Shown here: in pieces, positions 1 through 10,810 of the stretch | Position numbering within the stretch: the first letter of the stretch is position 1 | Layout of the letters: each line of letters begins with the position of its first letter | Assembly: GCA_947846985.1 (NCBI GenBank) | Contig: CANTUZ010000025.1 | Span: 8,244,100-8,308,099 of the forward strand | Direction of reading: 5' to 3' | DNA: 64,000 nt | Origin: Fratercula arctica | Taxonomy: Eukaryota > Chordata > Aves > Charadriiformes > Alcidae | Translations under genes and position numbers: made by a program | The notes under the pieces: model-generated | What the model was told of the DNA's origin: nothing | The model's database searches: none | What the model saw: the letters and a program-made list of their open reading frames with translations, nothing else

Positions 1-852
1 GCCCATGACACCTCAGGCCATCAAGGAAGAGATGCGACATATAGATGGGCTCGTGACCGAGGGGTGGACTTGACCATGGACACTAGTGGCCAGGTCATCC
101 ATGAATGTGAGACATGTGCCGCAATCAAGCAAGCCAAGCGTTTGAAGCCTCTTTGGTATGGAGGACGATGGCTGAAATATAAATATGGGGAGGCCTGGCA
201 GATGGATTTGTGGCAGTGTGATATAATCAGTCAAGGCAAGTGCTATGTGCTCACAATGGTGGAAGCAACCACTGGATGGCTGGAAACATACCCTGTGCCC
301 CATGCCACTGCCCGGAATACTATCCTGGGCCTTGAAAAGCAAGTCCTGTGGCGACATGGTACCCCAGAGAGAATTGAGTCGGACAATGGGACTCATTTCC
401 AAAACAGCCTCATAGACACCTGGGCCAAAGAGCATGGCATTGAGTGGGTATATCACATCCCCTATCACGCACCAGCCTCTGGGAAGACAGAACGATACAA
501 TGGACTATTAAAAACTACACTGAGAGCAATGGATGGTGGGAGCTTAAAACATTGGGATGCACATTTAGCAAAGGCTACCTGGCTGGTTAATACCAGGGGA
601 TCTACCAGTCGGGCTGGCCCTGCCCAGTCAAAACTTCCATGTACTGTAGAAGGGGATAAAGTCCCCGTAGTGCCCATGAAGAATATGTTAGGGAAGACAG
701 TCTGGGTTAGTCCTGCCTCAGGCAAAGGCAAACCCATCCGTGGGATTGCTTTTGCCCAAGGACCTGGGTGCACTTGGTGGGTGATGCAGAAGGATGGGGA
801 AGTCCGATGTGTATCTCATGGGGATCTGATTTTGGGTGAGAATAGCCAATGA
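1..852 (+). CDS. ERV-L-type integrase, C-terminal part of pol (5' end outside window)
   Basis: The frame is open from base 1 to the TGA at 850-852 (283 codons visible), so the true start lies upstream as part of a pol polyprotein. Numbering from base 1, the N-terminal zinc finger shows His2, His7, Cys36 and Cys39 (HECETC). The catalytic core has D69 (WQMDLWQ), D128 (ESDNGTHF) and E164 (GKTERYNGLLK), with 35 residues between the last two, the retroviral DD35E spacing. A C-terminal strand-rich domain follows. Integrases of this family process and join LTR ends to host DNA. No env follows: about 520 bases of untranslated sequence lead to an LTR at 1377, the ERV-L arrangement. The intact triad and absence of stops over 852 bases are unusual beside the decayed ERV-L pieces elsewhere here. 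ERV-L assignment is by recognition only. Confidence 0.8.
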   Translation, partial: AHDTSGHQGRDATYRWARDRGVDLTMDTSGQVIHECETCAAIKQAKRLKPLWYGGRWLKYKYGEAWQMDLWQCDIISQGKCYVLTMVEATTGWLETYPVPHATARNTILGLEKQVLWRHGTPERIESDNGTHFQNSLIDTWAKEHGIEWVYHIPYHAPASGKTERYNGLLKTTLRAMDGGSLKHWDAHLAKATWLVNTRGSTSRAGPAQSKLPCTVEGDKVPVVPMKNMLGKTVWVSPASGKGKPIRGIAFAQGPGCTWWVMQKDGEVRCVSHGDLILGENSQ

Positions 853-1376
853 ATCAAATTGTGTGTTGTTGATTGCTAAGTAACCCTGTCACTGTATGTC
901 CTCATTACTATAGTTGCTATCAGCTGTACTACAGTAAGAATCACCCAAATTAAGGAGAGATGGACTTTGATGAAAAAAAACAAGTAAAGCACAGCAGCGA
1001 TGGGATCAGAACTGACCCCAGCAGCTGGCGCCCAGCAACTTCCTCAAGATCTACATCTTCAGCCCATGGACTGTGTGCATGAGCCACACTCGGTACACCA
1101 GCCGCAAGCTCCAAAAATACAGCATGCACCAGTCCAGCACCACACACCATCTCACCTGCCCTGAGAGACTGTTTTAAAAGTTGGAGCCCAAAGCCGTGGA
1201 TTGAATGAACTCGCCAGACACTTTGGAGGGATGGCCCATAAACTAAGGGCATTATATCTGCATGAATATTTATGTGCATATATATATATACACATGACAG
1301 GGGAAAGTGGTGGGAATTAATTGGAACCTGTAAGATCTGGGCATGGCAAAGATGGTATGGAATAAGGGGTGGATAA
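853..1376 (+). other. ERV-L 3' untranslated region with polypurine tract
   Basis: This noncoding stretch lies between the integrase stop and the LTR. It contains a short TA/CA microsatellite near 1277-1293 and ends in a purine-rich run (AAGGGGTGGATAA, about 1364-1376) directly before the LTR's TG, which is where the plus-strand primer tract should be. No env-like frame is seen. Confidence 0.6.
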
Positions 1377-1737
1377 TGTCCTGGTTCCGGTCGGGATAGG
1401 GTTAATTCTTCCCAGGACACGGGTATTCCATGCCATGTGAGCCATGCCCACCCTGAGCTGCCAGGGGAGGGGGCAGAAAGTCACTGCTAGGAGAGGGCTG
1501 GGGTGTCCTGGGGTCTAGTCGGTGAGCGGTGGGGAGAGAGGTGGTTCCGTAATCGTGTTTGTATATTCCTTTATCTGTGTTATTGTTGCTGTTTTCTTGT
1601 TCCCTCTGCTGTTCTGTTAAACTGCCTTTGTCTCAACCCAAGAGGTTTTCCTTTTTCTTACGATTCTTCCTGTATTGGGAAAAGCTCGAGAGAGCAGCAT
1701 GTGGTTCTTTGTTGCTGTCTGAGGCTAAACCACGACA
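1377..1737 (+). mobile_element. ERV-L 3' LTR
   Basis: The 361-bp segment begins TGTCCTGGTTCCGG and ends AAACCACGACA, so it has TG...CA ends. It follows the polypurine run and the integrase in the same orientation. An ATTAAA-like signal (GTTAAACTG, about 1616) sits in the 3' part. The matching 5' LTR would lie left of the window, so the target duplication cannot be tested. Confidence 0.75.
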
Positions 1738-1755
1738 TCCCTCTTAATCATTTTT

Positions 1756-2223
1756 TGTCCTGGTTTCAGGTGGGAAAAAGTTCATTTTCTTTCTAGTGAT
1801 TACTGTGAAAGGTATGTCAGTAATGCATATTGTTTTATTTGTTGCTAGGTCATGTTTATACTTTTCAGGGACTTTTTTCAGCTTCCCATAGAAGCTGAGA
1901 AGGGAGCATTAACATAACAATGGAATGTCCATTAGAATATTCTGTACCCTAGATGTCATGTTCAGTATATAGATGGGGGTTGGCTGGGGGGCACGAATCC
2001 GCAATCAGTGTTTGGGAAGGTACCAATTCACTGTGTGGTGAGAGAGTGACTTGTGTCATTATTATTGTTATTTTTTCTTTTCTGTTATTGTTCTATTAAA
2101 CTGTCTTTATCTCAGCCCATGATGTTTTTTTCTTTCCCTTTCCCCTCTTTTTCTCGCTGCCCTTCTCGGGGGAAGGGAGAGAACTGTCCAGTCCTAGCTG
2201 CTGGCTGGGGTAAAACCATGACA
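1756..2223 (+). mobile_element. ERV-L LTR, probable 5' LTR of a second element
   Basis: It starts TGTCCTGGTTTCAGG and ends AAAACCATGACA (468 bp). It is related to the LTR at 1377-1737 but keeps more U3. A TATA box (TATATAG, 1966-1972) and an ATTAAA signal (2095-2100) are in the expected order. A primer-site-like sequence follows at 2232, so this is read as a 5' LTR rather than a solo LTR. Only 18 bp separate it from the preceding 3' LTR. Confidence 0.75.
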
Positions 2224-2231
2224 GTACATCT

Positions 2232-2249
2232 TGGTGCTCAATGTGGGGC
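2232..2249 (+). other. Primer-binding site, tRNA-Lys(1,2)-like
   Basis: TGGTGCTCAATGTGGGGC lies 8 bases after the LTR. It differs by three transitions from the well-known Lys1,2 primer site. The primer assignment is tentative because ERV-L elements classically use Leu. Confidence 0.5.
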
Positions 2250-2799
2250 AGGACAGGTTGAGATAAGAACAAACCTGATCCGAGCATATTAGAACAAATT
2301 TGTTATAAGCATTCATTGTATTGGGTTAATAGTCACAATGTTGTTCTGGGGGTTGTCTTGTAACACTTAAGCTCCCTGTATGTGCTCCCTATTGTGCTGT
2401 TTATTGTCCCTGGGAAATGGCTCAAGATTATCTTTTTGCTGTGCTTTATAGTGCAGGTGTATGATGAAATCAGGTGTGCTGTGGCTGTACTTGTAAATGA
2501 TTAAGTGATGAACAAGGTGAAACAGCAGTGGTGGTTTCATCTCTGTTCTTTAGGAACCTAGTAGCAACTTTTAGAAATTATGTTTTACTTTTTCACCTTG
2601 GAGAACCAATATGTGGGGGAGATGCCCTCCTTCACCCCCCTCCTTTTCTCCAGGCTAATTACAACAATGTTTGAGAAATTTGAATACCCTTGGGATGCTC
2701 GAACCAGCATGCCTCTATTGCTAGGTGCTTCATTGCTTCTGACCGTTTCATGTCTTGCTTAGGACTAAACATCGGTGCATATGTTTCAGTAGTATATGC

Positions 2800-4454
2800 A
2801 CACTACTCAAACCCCGGTGACAGGTGCTGCAGCTACTGAATCAGAGAACCAACCCATGCAGGTATCAGTCACCCCTATATACAAGAAGAAATACACACAA
2901 AAATCAGCTCGCTTAGTAAGTGATGAAGACAAACCAAATGTGAGGAAGAGGTAATCGCCTGATCCCTATCCCTGAGTGAGCTGTGAGATCATAGAATCAT
3001 AGAATGGTTAGAGTTCGAAGGGACCTTAAAGATCATCTAGTTACAAGCCACCAGCAATGGGCAGGGACACCTCCCATTAGACCAGGTTCCTCCAAGCCCC
3101 ATCCAGCCTGGCCTTGAATGCCTCCAGGGATGGGGCTTCCACCACCTCTCTGGGCAACCTGTTCCAGTGTCTCACCACCCTCACATTAAAGAATTTCTTC
3201 CTAATATCTCATCTAAATCTCCCCTCTTGCAGTTTAAAACTGTTATCACTACACTCCCTGATAAAGGGGGCCTATGGGAAAGGTAGAGAGGAACTCTTTA
3301 GGTACTGGAAGGCTGCTATAAGGTCTCCCCAGAACCTTCGCTTCTCCAGGCTGAACAACCCCAACTCTCTCAGCCTGTCCTCATAGGAGAGGTTCTCCGG
3401 CCCTCAGATCATCTTCGTGGCCCTCCTCTGGACTTGTTCCAACAGGTCCATGTCCTTCTTGTGCTGAGGACTCCAGAGCTGGATGCAGTGCTCTAGGTGG
3501 GATCTCATGAGAGCGGAGTAGAGGGGGAGAATCACCTCCCTTGACCTGCTGGCCATGCTTCTTTTGATGCAGCCCAGGATGTGGTTGGCTTTCTGGGCTG
3601 CAAGCGTGCATTGCCCACTCATGTTGAGCTTCTCATCCACCAGCACCCCCAAGTTCTCATCCTCAGGGCTGCTCTCAAGCCATTCTCTGCCCAGCCTGTA
3701 TTTGTGCTTGGGATCGCCCTGACCCAGGTGCAGGACCTTGCACTTGGCCTGATTGAACTTCATGAGGTTTGCACAGGCCCACCTCTCAAGCCTGTCAAGG
3801 TCCCTCAGGATGGCATCCCTTCCCTCCAGTGTGTGAACCCCTCCACACAGCTTGGTGTCATTGGCAAACTTGCTGAGGGTGCACTCAATCCCACTGTCCT
3901 TGTCACCAACAAAGATGTTAAACTGCGCTGGTCCTAATACCGGCCCCTGAGAAACGTCACTCATCACTGCTTTCCACTTGGACATTGAGGTGTTGACTGC
4001 AACTCTTTGAGTGTGACCCGTTTAGCTACTTCCTTATCCACTGAGTGTTCCATCGGTCAAATCTATAGCTCTCCAAGCTATCAAAGAGATATGCGAAAAG
4101 ATTACAGCTGCCATCCAAGTTAGCACATTCTCATCCTGGTACTCTGATGCTAGGATAATGGGACCAGGAGCTTAGAATTAGAGGGTAGGGAAGCCAAGCA
4201 GCTGGGATCTCTGTCTACGGAAGGGAGTATTGACAAGGTGATTGGAAAAAGAACACAAACCCTCAGCCTCTGGAGGTGACTTCTGTTAGCCATGAAGAAA
4301 AGGTATTCCTTCAAGGAAGATATTATGTGTCACCCAGGCAAGTAGACCATCATGGAGAGAGAGATATCCAGTACCGGAGGGAATTAAATTTGTGAAAGCT
4401 AATTAATCATGACCTGGATGACCTGCAGTCAATGACAGATCCAGATGAAGTCCG
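2800..4454 (+). pseudogene. ERV-L gag remnant, split by an antisense CR1
   Basis: Two pieces flank the CR1 at 2989-4076. The left piece (about 2810-2988) encodes a charged stretch with KKKYTQKSARLVSDEDK in one frame. The right piece (4077-4454) encodes, across several frames, segments such as QLGSLSTEG, KKRYSFKEDIMCHPGK and DPDEVRCT. These resemble the Gag region common in avian ERV-L copies. Stops and frameshifts occur in both parts, so no protein is made. The piece lies downstream of the LTR and primer site at 1756-2249, in order for a proviral 5' half. Its right end is replaced by a sense CR1 at about 4455. Family assignment is by recognition and is less certain than that of the LTR. Confidence 0.55.
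2989..4076 (-). mobile_element. CR1 LINE, 5'-truncated, antisense
   Basis: The left end carries the reverse complement of the CR1 3' terminal repeat (GATCATAGAATCATAGAATGG). The minus-strand frame 3985-3404 encodes the C-terminal half of the reverse transcriptase. The catalytic box reads FANDTK rather than FADD, so the second-position aspartate is lost. Motifs [18 protein letters not shown] and LPLYSALMR follow. The 5' truncation just upstream of the palm domain is typical of CR1. It interrupts ERV-L gag sequence present on both sides. Confidence 0.9.
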
Positions 4455-5138
4455 ATGTACACATAGGTTTACCTGGACTTTATTAAAGCCTTTCACACCA
4501 TTTCCCACAGCATTCTCCTGGAGAAACTGGCTGCCCATGGCTTGGATAGGAGTACTCTTTGCTGGGTTAAAAACTGGCTGGAGGGCCGGGCCCAGAGAGT
4601 GGTGGTGAATGGAGTTAAATCCAGTTGGTGGCTGGTCACAAGTGGTGTTCCCCAGGGCTCGGTATTGGGACCTGTTCTCTTTAATATCTTTATCAATGAT
4701 CTGGATGAGGGGATGGAGTGCACCCTCAGTACATTTGCAGACGACACCAAGTTGGGTGGGAGTGTTGACCTGCTTGAGGGTAGAAAGGCTTTGCAGAGGG
4801 ATCTGGACAGGCTGGATCGATGGGCTGAGGCCAATGGTATGAGGTTCAACAAGGCCAAGTGTTGGGTCTTGCACTTGGGTCACAACCACCCCATGAAGCA
4901 CTGCAGGCTTGGGGAAGAGTGGCTAGAGAGCTGCCTGGCAGAAAGGGACCTGGGGGTGTTGGTCGACTGCTGGCTGAATATGAGCCAGCAGTGTGCCCAG
5001 GTGGCCAAGAAGGCCAACAGCATCCTGGCCTGTATCAGGAACAGTGTGGTGAGTAGGACTAGGGAAGTGATCGTCCCCCTGTACTCGGCACTGGCGAGGC
5101 CCCACCTCGAGTACTGTGTCCAGTTTTGGGCCTCTCAC
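4455..5138 (+). mobile_element. CR1 LINE fragment, sense
   Basis: It encodes reverse transcriptase from box A ([18 protein letters not shown] region, about 4470) through FADDTKLGG to [17 protein letters not shown]. The frame starting near 4542 is open and keeps both catalytic aspartates. The right edge is abrupt at CAGTTTTGGGCCTCTCAC, where a family A LTR with its own CAGTTTTGGG begins. The CR1 3' end is not found beyond that LTR. The open frame 4542-5285 is therefore a chance fusion of CR1 and LTR sequence. Confidence 0.85.
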
Positions 5139-6401
5139 CGTTGGTCAGTTTTGGGTCACCTGTCCTGTCTGCTCCTCCCTGCAGGTGGGACCCCTCTATG
5201 CTTTTCCATTTCTGACCCTCCAATGGGGCAAATAATGAAATTAGCTGACCTTGGTTGTTATAGCAATGTAAGAGACGGACTGTAAATTAAGGCCCTCCAA
5301 GCCTTCAATGGAATGCCTCAAACACTCACAAGGAAATAAATAATGCAGGCCTGGCCTTCAAAGAACTGATAAGGCTAATACTTCTGGCACCTGAAAGTGT
5401 GGGAAAGCTGTCTTGTGAAGACAGGATAGTTCTGCCACTCATGTGGTGAGCTTGCTAGTTCTCAGTTCTCAAGGCCATTGTGTCCGATAAGTGACCTTTG
5501 CTTCATTATCCATGAAATGCATATGAAAGCGCACACCCCTGCATATGCTAATGAAGATTATAGAGATCATGCTAACCGTGTATGACTATGGCATTCGTCT
5601 CTCCACCCAAATCATGCTACACGTCACCTGGGAGAAGGGAGAAACCTGAGACGAGGCTGCCCTCCACAAGGGGGGTGGACCATGCCAATTCAGCAAACGT
5701 AAAAGGGGAAAATAAGTGCCCCTAGCGGGGGAACAAAGAAGAAACAAAAGAAGAAGACCGTACCTGGGAAGATTTTTCCAAGAAAGAAGATGATTATGCC
5801 TGGGAAGATTCCCTGAAAAAGACGCTGGAACCAGGACTGGTGATCTCTTTATCTCTGTCTTTTTCTCTGTCTTTTCCTTTCTCTGTCCCTCAGTTTCTCT
5901 TTTCTCTTAGAATTGTTAAGTAACGCTTAGAGTTGTTAAGTAACGACCTTAAGTACGACCTTAAGTCCCGCTTGCCATAAGTTGTCCTATACCTGTTGTT
6001 AACACAATGCATACCTCACCATTTGCCATAATTTGTTATATACCTAACCAATTATCGTGGACTTGTTAGGACCTATACTAACCATTTTGGGAAGCTAATA
6101 AATGTTTCTATATGGACCTTGAGATTTATCTCACCTTAGTCTGCGCCGTTGAGAATTTACAAATCTGAAGTCGCTTACCCCCTCTCTTTACTGAGAGTGG
6201 GACATGACAAGCAATAAGTCTAAGCAAGAGCCTCTCTGCATACTATTCCCTGGCACTAACTGTAAACATTTGTCTTATCACTCTGAGAACGAACTGTTTT
6301 CAGCACAATATGCTGTTAATTTCAGAGAGTTAGAAGAGGCCTAGCTAAGAAGTAAAATTACTGAACAGAAAGTTGGTTCTGTTTTACCTCAAACCAGGAC
6401 A
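5139..6401 (-). mobile_element. Family A ERV-L-type LTR, antisense, truncated and split
   Basis: Both halves match the complete copy at 10811-11546. The left half is 5139-5266 (GTTGGTCAGTTTTGGGTCACC...) and the right half 6210-6401 ends CTCAAACCAGGACA, the reverse complement of the LTR start TGTCCTGGTTTGAG. The LTR 3' portion is missing at the CR1 junction. A 943-bp solo LTR lies inside. Confidence 0.8.
5267..6209 (+). mobile_element. Solo LTR nested in family A LTR, TSD AGCAA
   Basis: The insert runs from TGTAAGAGACGG to GGGACATGACA, with short inverted TGT...ACA ends. AGCAA is repeated exactly at 5262-5266 and 6210-6214. The uninterrupted copy near 11360 reads straight through this site (TTATAGCAATAAG), which confirms the insertion. 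AATAAA at 6097-6102 sets the plus orientation. Length is 943 bp. No coding sequence is seen. The family was not identified. Confidence 0.85.
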
Positions 6402-8183
6402 GTGATATAGTGCTGGCTCTGCCTCTTAGAGCGGCATGCTTTTCTACTGCTGCTCCTGATTATTGTAACCAGAATATAAATAGATGTTTTTGGTAAAACC
6501 GTTAAATTGAATTCAAATTCATCATAACTTAAACCTTTTTCTGAAAGAGATCTTTGCCCTTTGTCCCTAACCTAGATCACATCTTGGACCTGCAATCTAA
6601 AAGGAGTTAGAGGGGGTCATTTTTTGACTGTCTTCTACTTCTGGAGAGGGATTTCCCATTTACGCACTCATGTGACAGGTGCAATCAGAAAAGATTACTG
6701 TTCCTTCAACCTGTAACTGAAAAGCATTGAACATCAGATATTGTTCAACCTGATGCAGATAACTGTCCTTCAGAGGTCAGAAATGCGTTGCCCAAGAGAT
6801 GTCCACAGTGCATGGCTTTAAATAAGTGGTGAAAAAAACCCCACCGTAAATCAAATGTGTTTTGCATTAGAAGAGCAAAGCACTGAACTACTTAATACAA
6901 CTTCTGCAAAACTAAAATGGATTGCAATGCATTTTTTTTCTTGAAGTCATTTATTTAAAGCCTTACCCTGAATTGTATCCACATTAATTCAATATTTCTA
7001 GATGCATTTGAGTGTCAGTAAACACTCTGCTTTCCCTTGACTTGTGTGGTCTCCTCTCTGAAAACTCTGGCAATGCGTATGTTGAATAGGGCTGAAATGA
7101 TTCCAACACTGTTAGACTGGAGTTTTACTGTGACAAGATTTGTGGATACAAAACTGGGTAACTGCAGGGCTGTTGGGCAGCTTTATGCATGTGCTTGTAA
7201 GAATACATGGAAGTTGCTACAATAACATGAGTTTTGAGTCTTGGTAAAACAGCAATAGATTGAATCAAATTCTGTAAAGAACACTTCTAGCTTTTTGAGA
7301 AGACACAAGATGAAGACAGTGGTGACTGCTGAAAACTAGGGAAAAAAAGGATTAAGATTTGTCATACCCATATTTTGTAGTAGAAAATTAAGCCACTTTG
7401 TCAGAGGACCAGGACTGAAAAAGACTTCCTTAAACCAAAGAACTACAATTCTTTACAGGTTAGTTTTTGTTCATACAGTACTTCTATTTCATCTAAATAG
7501 CAGAAATGGATATGATACAAAGAATACGAAGGCGATGTTTGAGTTCTGGACACCATTGAATTGTGGTAACTGGCAATAGTGTTTCAGTGACAGTGTTTCA
7601 GTTTTGCTCACAATTTTCTAATAAAACTCAAAGTAAAGGCAGATGTGTGGTTACTGCTGTATAGCAATTATTCTAATGTATGCTGCAAATATCTTCATTT
7701 TAATTAAAAAACAAAACCAACAACTTTTTGTGCATGTAAAGTTTGTTTGATTAGAAGCCTTATTGAAATGCTGCAAAAATTTGCAGGAAGGTCTGTGAGA
7801 AATACGTTTTGGTCCAAATAAAATAGGCTCAGGCAGAATCCTCTGTGAAGCACATTTTTATTCATGTTCTTGCAAGAGCAGGTGACCTAGCAAGTAGGCA
7901 CACTTTTGGTTCTTGAAACACACCTATTTATTTCCTAATCCCGGCAGAATTTTCCCTCCCCTGTTTCCCATTGGTTAGGTACTCCAGGGTTCACAGTCTG
8001 TCCGGAGCGCCTAAAATCCTTCCCGGATGTCTTGCCTCTGTTTACTTCTCCACCTAGAGGGCTTATCTGACTCGTTTATTTCTTTCCTTTTTTGGTGAAA
8101 TTGCTCAATGTCATTAGCCCTGGTTAAATGTTTGACTACCCTTCTAGCCACTAATCCGGTATGAATCAGTTTGTCCTTTTGTC
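6402..8183. other. No recognisable feature
   Basis: AT-rich sequence without convincing open frames or repeat ends. 7860-8183 has a slightly different composition and a 65-codon minus-strand open stretch (8208-8011) rich in charged residues. It could be a retroviral remnant beside the LTR at 8184, but nothing identifies it. Confidence 0.4.
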
Positions 8184-8591
8184 TGTGTGATAAGAGATGA
8201 TAAGACAACTGCTAAAAGAAGCATAAAGTCAACAAAGATCTGCAGTAACTGGGGGAAAGGTAAGGGCAGCAGCGGAAGATCAGGACCACTGCTGTATTGG
8301 AACATGCGCACATCAATTAAAGGACACTGCAGCTTTAAATGAAAGCGAGAGACTGTACTAACCAATAGAAATTGTTAAGATAAGGTATTAACCAATAATT
8401 ATAATTAAGGGTGTGTATTTTTTGTTTTAAATTGTATAAATATACCATGGATTTTGTAGACCAGTGTGCTAGCTTTGTGGATTACCACCTAGCACCCTTC
8501 TCTGTGCAGAAATGATTTAAATAAATACCTCTTCTCTGTGTGTACATTGGCATCTTGCACACCGGGTAAATGATCCTGCTTTGGGACAACA
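8184..8591 (+). mobile_element. Family B LTR, copy 1
   Basis: Shares an ordered set of blocks with 9580-10067: AAAGGACACTG, CTTTAAATGAAAGCGAG, ACCAATAG, TATAAATATACCATGG (TATA box near 8436), GTGTGCTAGCTTTGTGG and AAATAAATA (poly-A signal). It ends TTTGGGACAACA. The 5' edge (TGTGTGATAAGAG) is approximate, and no target duplication was found. Confidence 0.7.
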
Positions 8592-9579
8592 GTAACACTC
8601 ACAATGAGAGATTGGGAGTTGATCATTTGCTAGTAAGCATTGCTAGTAGTAGAACGCACATCTACTGAAACTAGTTTAGAAATGCAATGCATGGGAGAAA
8701 AACAAAACAAAAAAAACCCTGAAAACTTTCTGGGGAAAAAAACAAATAAATCTAAGTTTATAGTTTCCCTAGAGCTTCCTTGGCTCTGTTTCTTGCTCCA
8801 TACAGTTGGTGTGTTTCTCTGTACAGTTGTTGTAAATACTTCAGACAGAGATGTGGTGTGCTTGTTGTACAGTGCTGTAGTGGCAGGGGAGTAGTCTTTC
8901 AAAGCAAGCCAGAATGGAGCAGAGAGGCAGTGTTTATGTAAAGTAAACTGCGTGAAAGGAGTTGTACTACAATGCAAGAATAACATATATTTATAAATGT
9001 AGAATTAAGTTACTCAGGATTTTACTAACAAGCTGCTCATATCTTCAGACTATATCTGCCACCAGAGTGGTATTGAAAGAATAGTTTATCTTTCATTTAA
9101 CATCTTTGCAAAAATAATCAATTGGCAAAGAAAAAACATTATTTTTGAAGGATAACTGCTTATACTCTTTCCCTGGCCAGCCATCCTGAACACAAAGCAC
9201 TTCCACGCAGGTATCTAGAAAAGTATAATTTCCAGCTGTTTGAGCAAGGGGAATATCTTTGAGTTAGGATGTTATGCTGTGTGTATGCTGGGCACATTCT
9301 GCTATTTTTCATTAGAGATAAGAAAAATAAAGACTATGGATTTGCAGCAATCAGTTGATGGACAAAAGAATTAGTTGGGGATTTCTCTTGAAACCAGGTC
9401 TACTGTCTGCTACTGTGCATAAATGTCACTTATACTTGTTGAATAACAAGTTATAAGAGTGCTAGTGGAAAAACAGTTGCTGTTAAATGCTTTGGTTTCC
9501 AGCAGCTATCAAGTGAGTTTGTAGACTGATGGAAGATATAGGGGAATTATCACTTGAATGCTAAAGACAAATCTTGTAT
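8592..9579. other. No recognisable feature between two family B LTRs
   Basis: 988 bp of AT-rich sequence without gag/pol/env motifs, primer site or polypurine tract. The two flanking LTRs are therefore read as independent insertions. Confidence 0.4.
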
Positions 9580-10067
9580 TGTGTAAGACTGATAAACTTG
9601 CAATGCATTGCTGATAAAGAGGAACCTAGAGGACTAACAAAGGAAACAAGATTAGAAGAACTGCTACAAAGCATGGAGTCAAAGGCAACTAGGGTAAAGG
9701 TGAAGATGGAAGGGGGAGATGACCACCACTGACTCAATTAGAGACTGAGCAGACTTACCCCCTCACTGTATTAGAGCATGCTCACATCAGTCAAAGGACA
9801 CTGTAGCTTTAAATGAAAGCGAGGGATAATACTAACCAATAGGAATTGTTAAGATAAGGTACTGTCCAATAATTGTGACTAAAGGCATGTATTTCTGTGT
9901 TTTAAATCATATAAATATACCATGGATTTTGTAAACCGGTGTGCTAGCTTTGTGGCATTACCACCTAGCACCCATCTTTGCGCAAACATGAAATAAATAA
10001 ATATCTTGGCTCTGTGTGTAAGATTGGCCTATTGCATACCAGGTACCGGACCCCCCTTGTGGGACAA
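9580..10067 (+). mobile_element. Family B LTR, copy 2
   Basis: Aligns with copy 1 through the same blocks, including CATATAAATATACCATGG (TATA) and AAATAAATAAATA (poly-A signal). The end is degenerate (TGTGGGACAAAAAG). The start near TGTGTAAGACTGATAAAC is approximate. Confidence 0.65.
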
Positions 10068-10810
10068 AAAGCTCATCAAACTTGCTGCTCAGGTAGAAGC
10101 CGTGCACATCTCATCCAGCCTACTTATTTCTTATCCCTGTTTGGCTCATTAGGTTGGATGTATGTTTTGTCTTACGCTCATATATTCCCCCAACCCCATC
10201 TTAAACTGTCACCTTAACGTGCTTGCAGACCGCCTGTGCCTCACAGTAGTGCCCAGCAGAGGTATAGTATGAGTGAATATACTCAGTAGATGGTGAGTCA
10301 CTGGGTGGGCAAAACTTGATGTTTTCTCAGCTCAAGTGCCCCTTGCCCAGCCACCTCCCTTGCTCCTGCGCCATGCCTCAGATACTTGTCTTACGTTGGT
10401 ATCAAAAGTCCTCAAACATCTGTATATCTATATATATGTGTATCTTTCCCAGTTAAGTACTGGATTTTCAGGTTACCTAAAGAATTTGGTGATGCTGCTT
10501 TTGGTTTATTCTGTATGAACGCTTAAGTTCCCTTCATGAGAAGCCTAGTTCTGACACATCCATAACAGTTGAAATGTAGGTTTTCTTCAAATTAAGCTTT
10601 TAGCATGCTACTGCATAGTCTCAGTAGGGTTTAATCTATGCCTGTGTGGTGTCGGGGCAGAGGGTACAAGGAAGGATATGCGCAGGTATCTTCTGAACAC
10701 AGGTTATGAATTTCAGGGGACTGAACATTTGACACTCTAGGATAAACCTGCAGTCCTCTGATAGAAATATGTTGAAAGTAACTGAATGCTTAATTGTAAG
10801 TTTGGATTCT
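10068..10810. other. No recognisable feature
   Basis: Unassigned sequence with a short TA/TG microsatellite near 10421-10442. No supported gene. Confidence 0.4.

Noticed and set aside
3581..3937. Plus-strand frame opposite the CR1 at 2989-4076 (and similar ones at 14812-15180 and 26497-26943)
   Set aside because: Antisense shadows of CR1 ORF2 that recur in every CR1 copy.
4542..5285. 247-codon frame read as one protein
   Set aside because: It is CR1 reverse transcriptase fused by chance to antisense LTR sequence after about 5138.
8184..10067. Two family B LTRs as ends of one provirus
   Set aside because: The 988-bp interior has no primer site, polypurine tract or gag/pol motif, and no outer target duplication was found.
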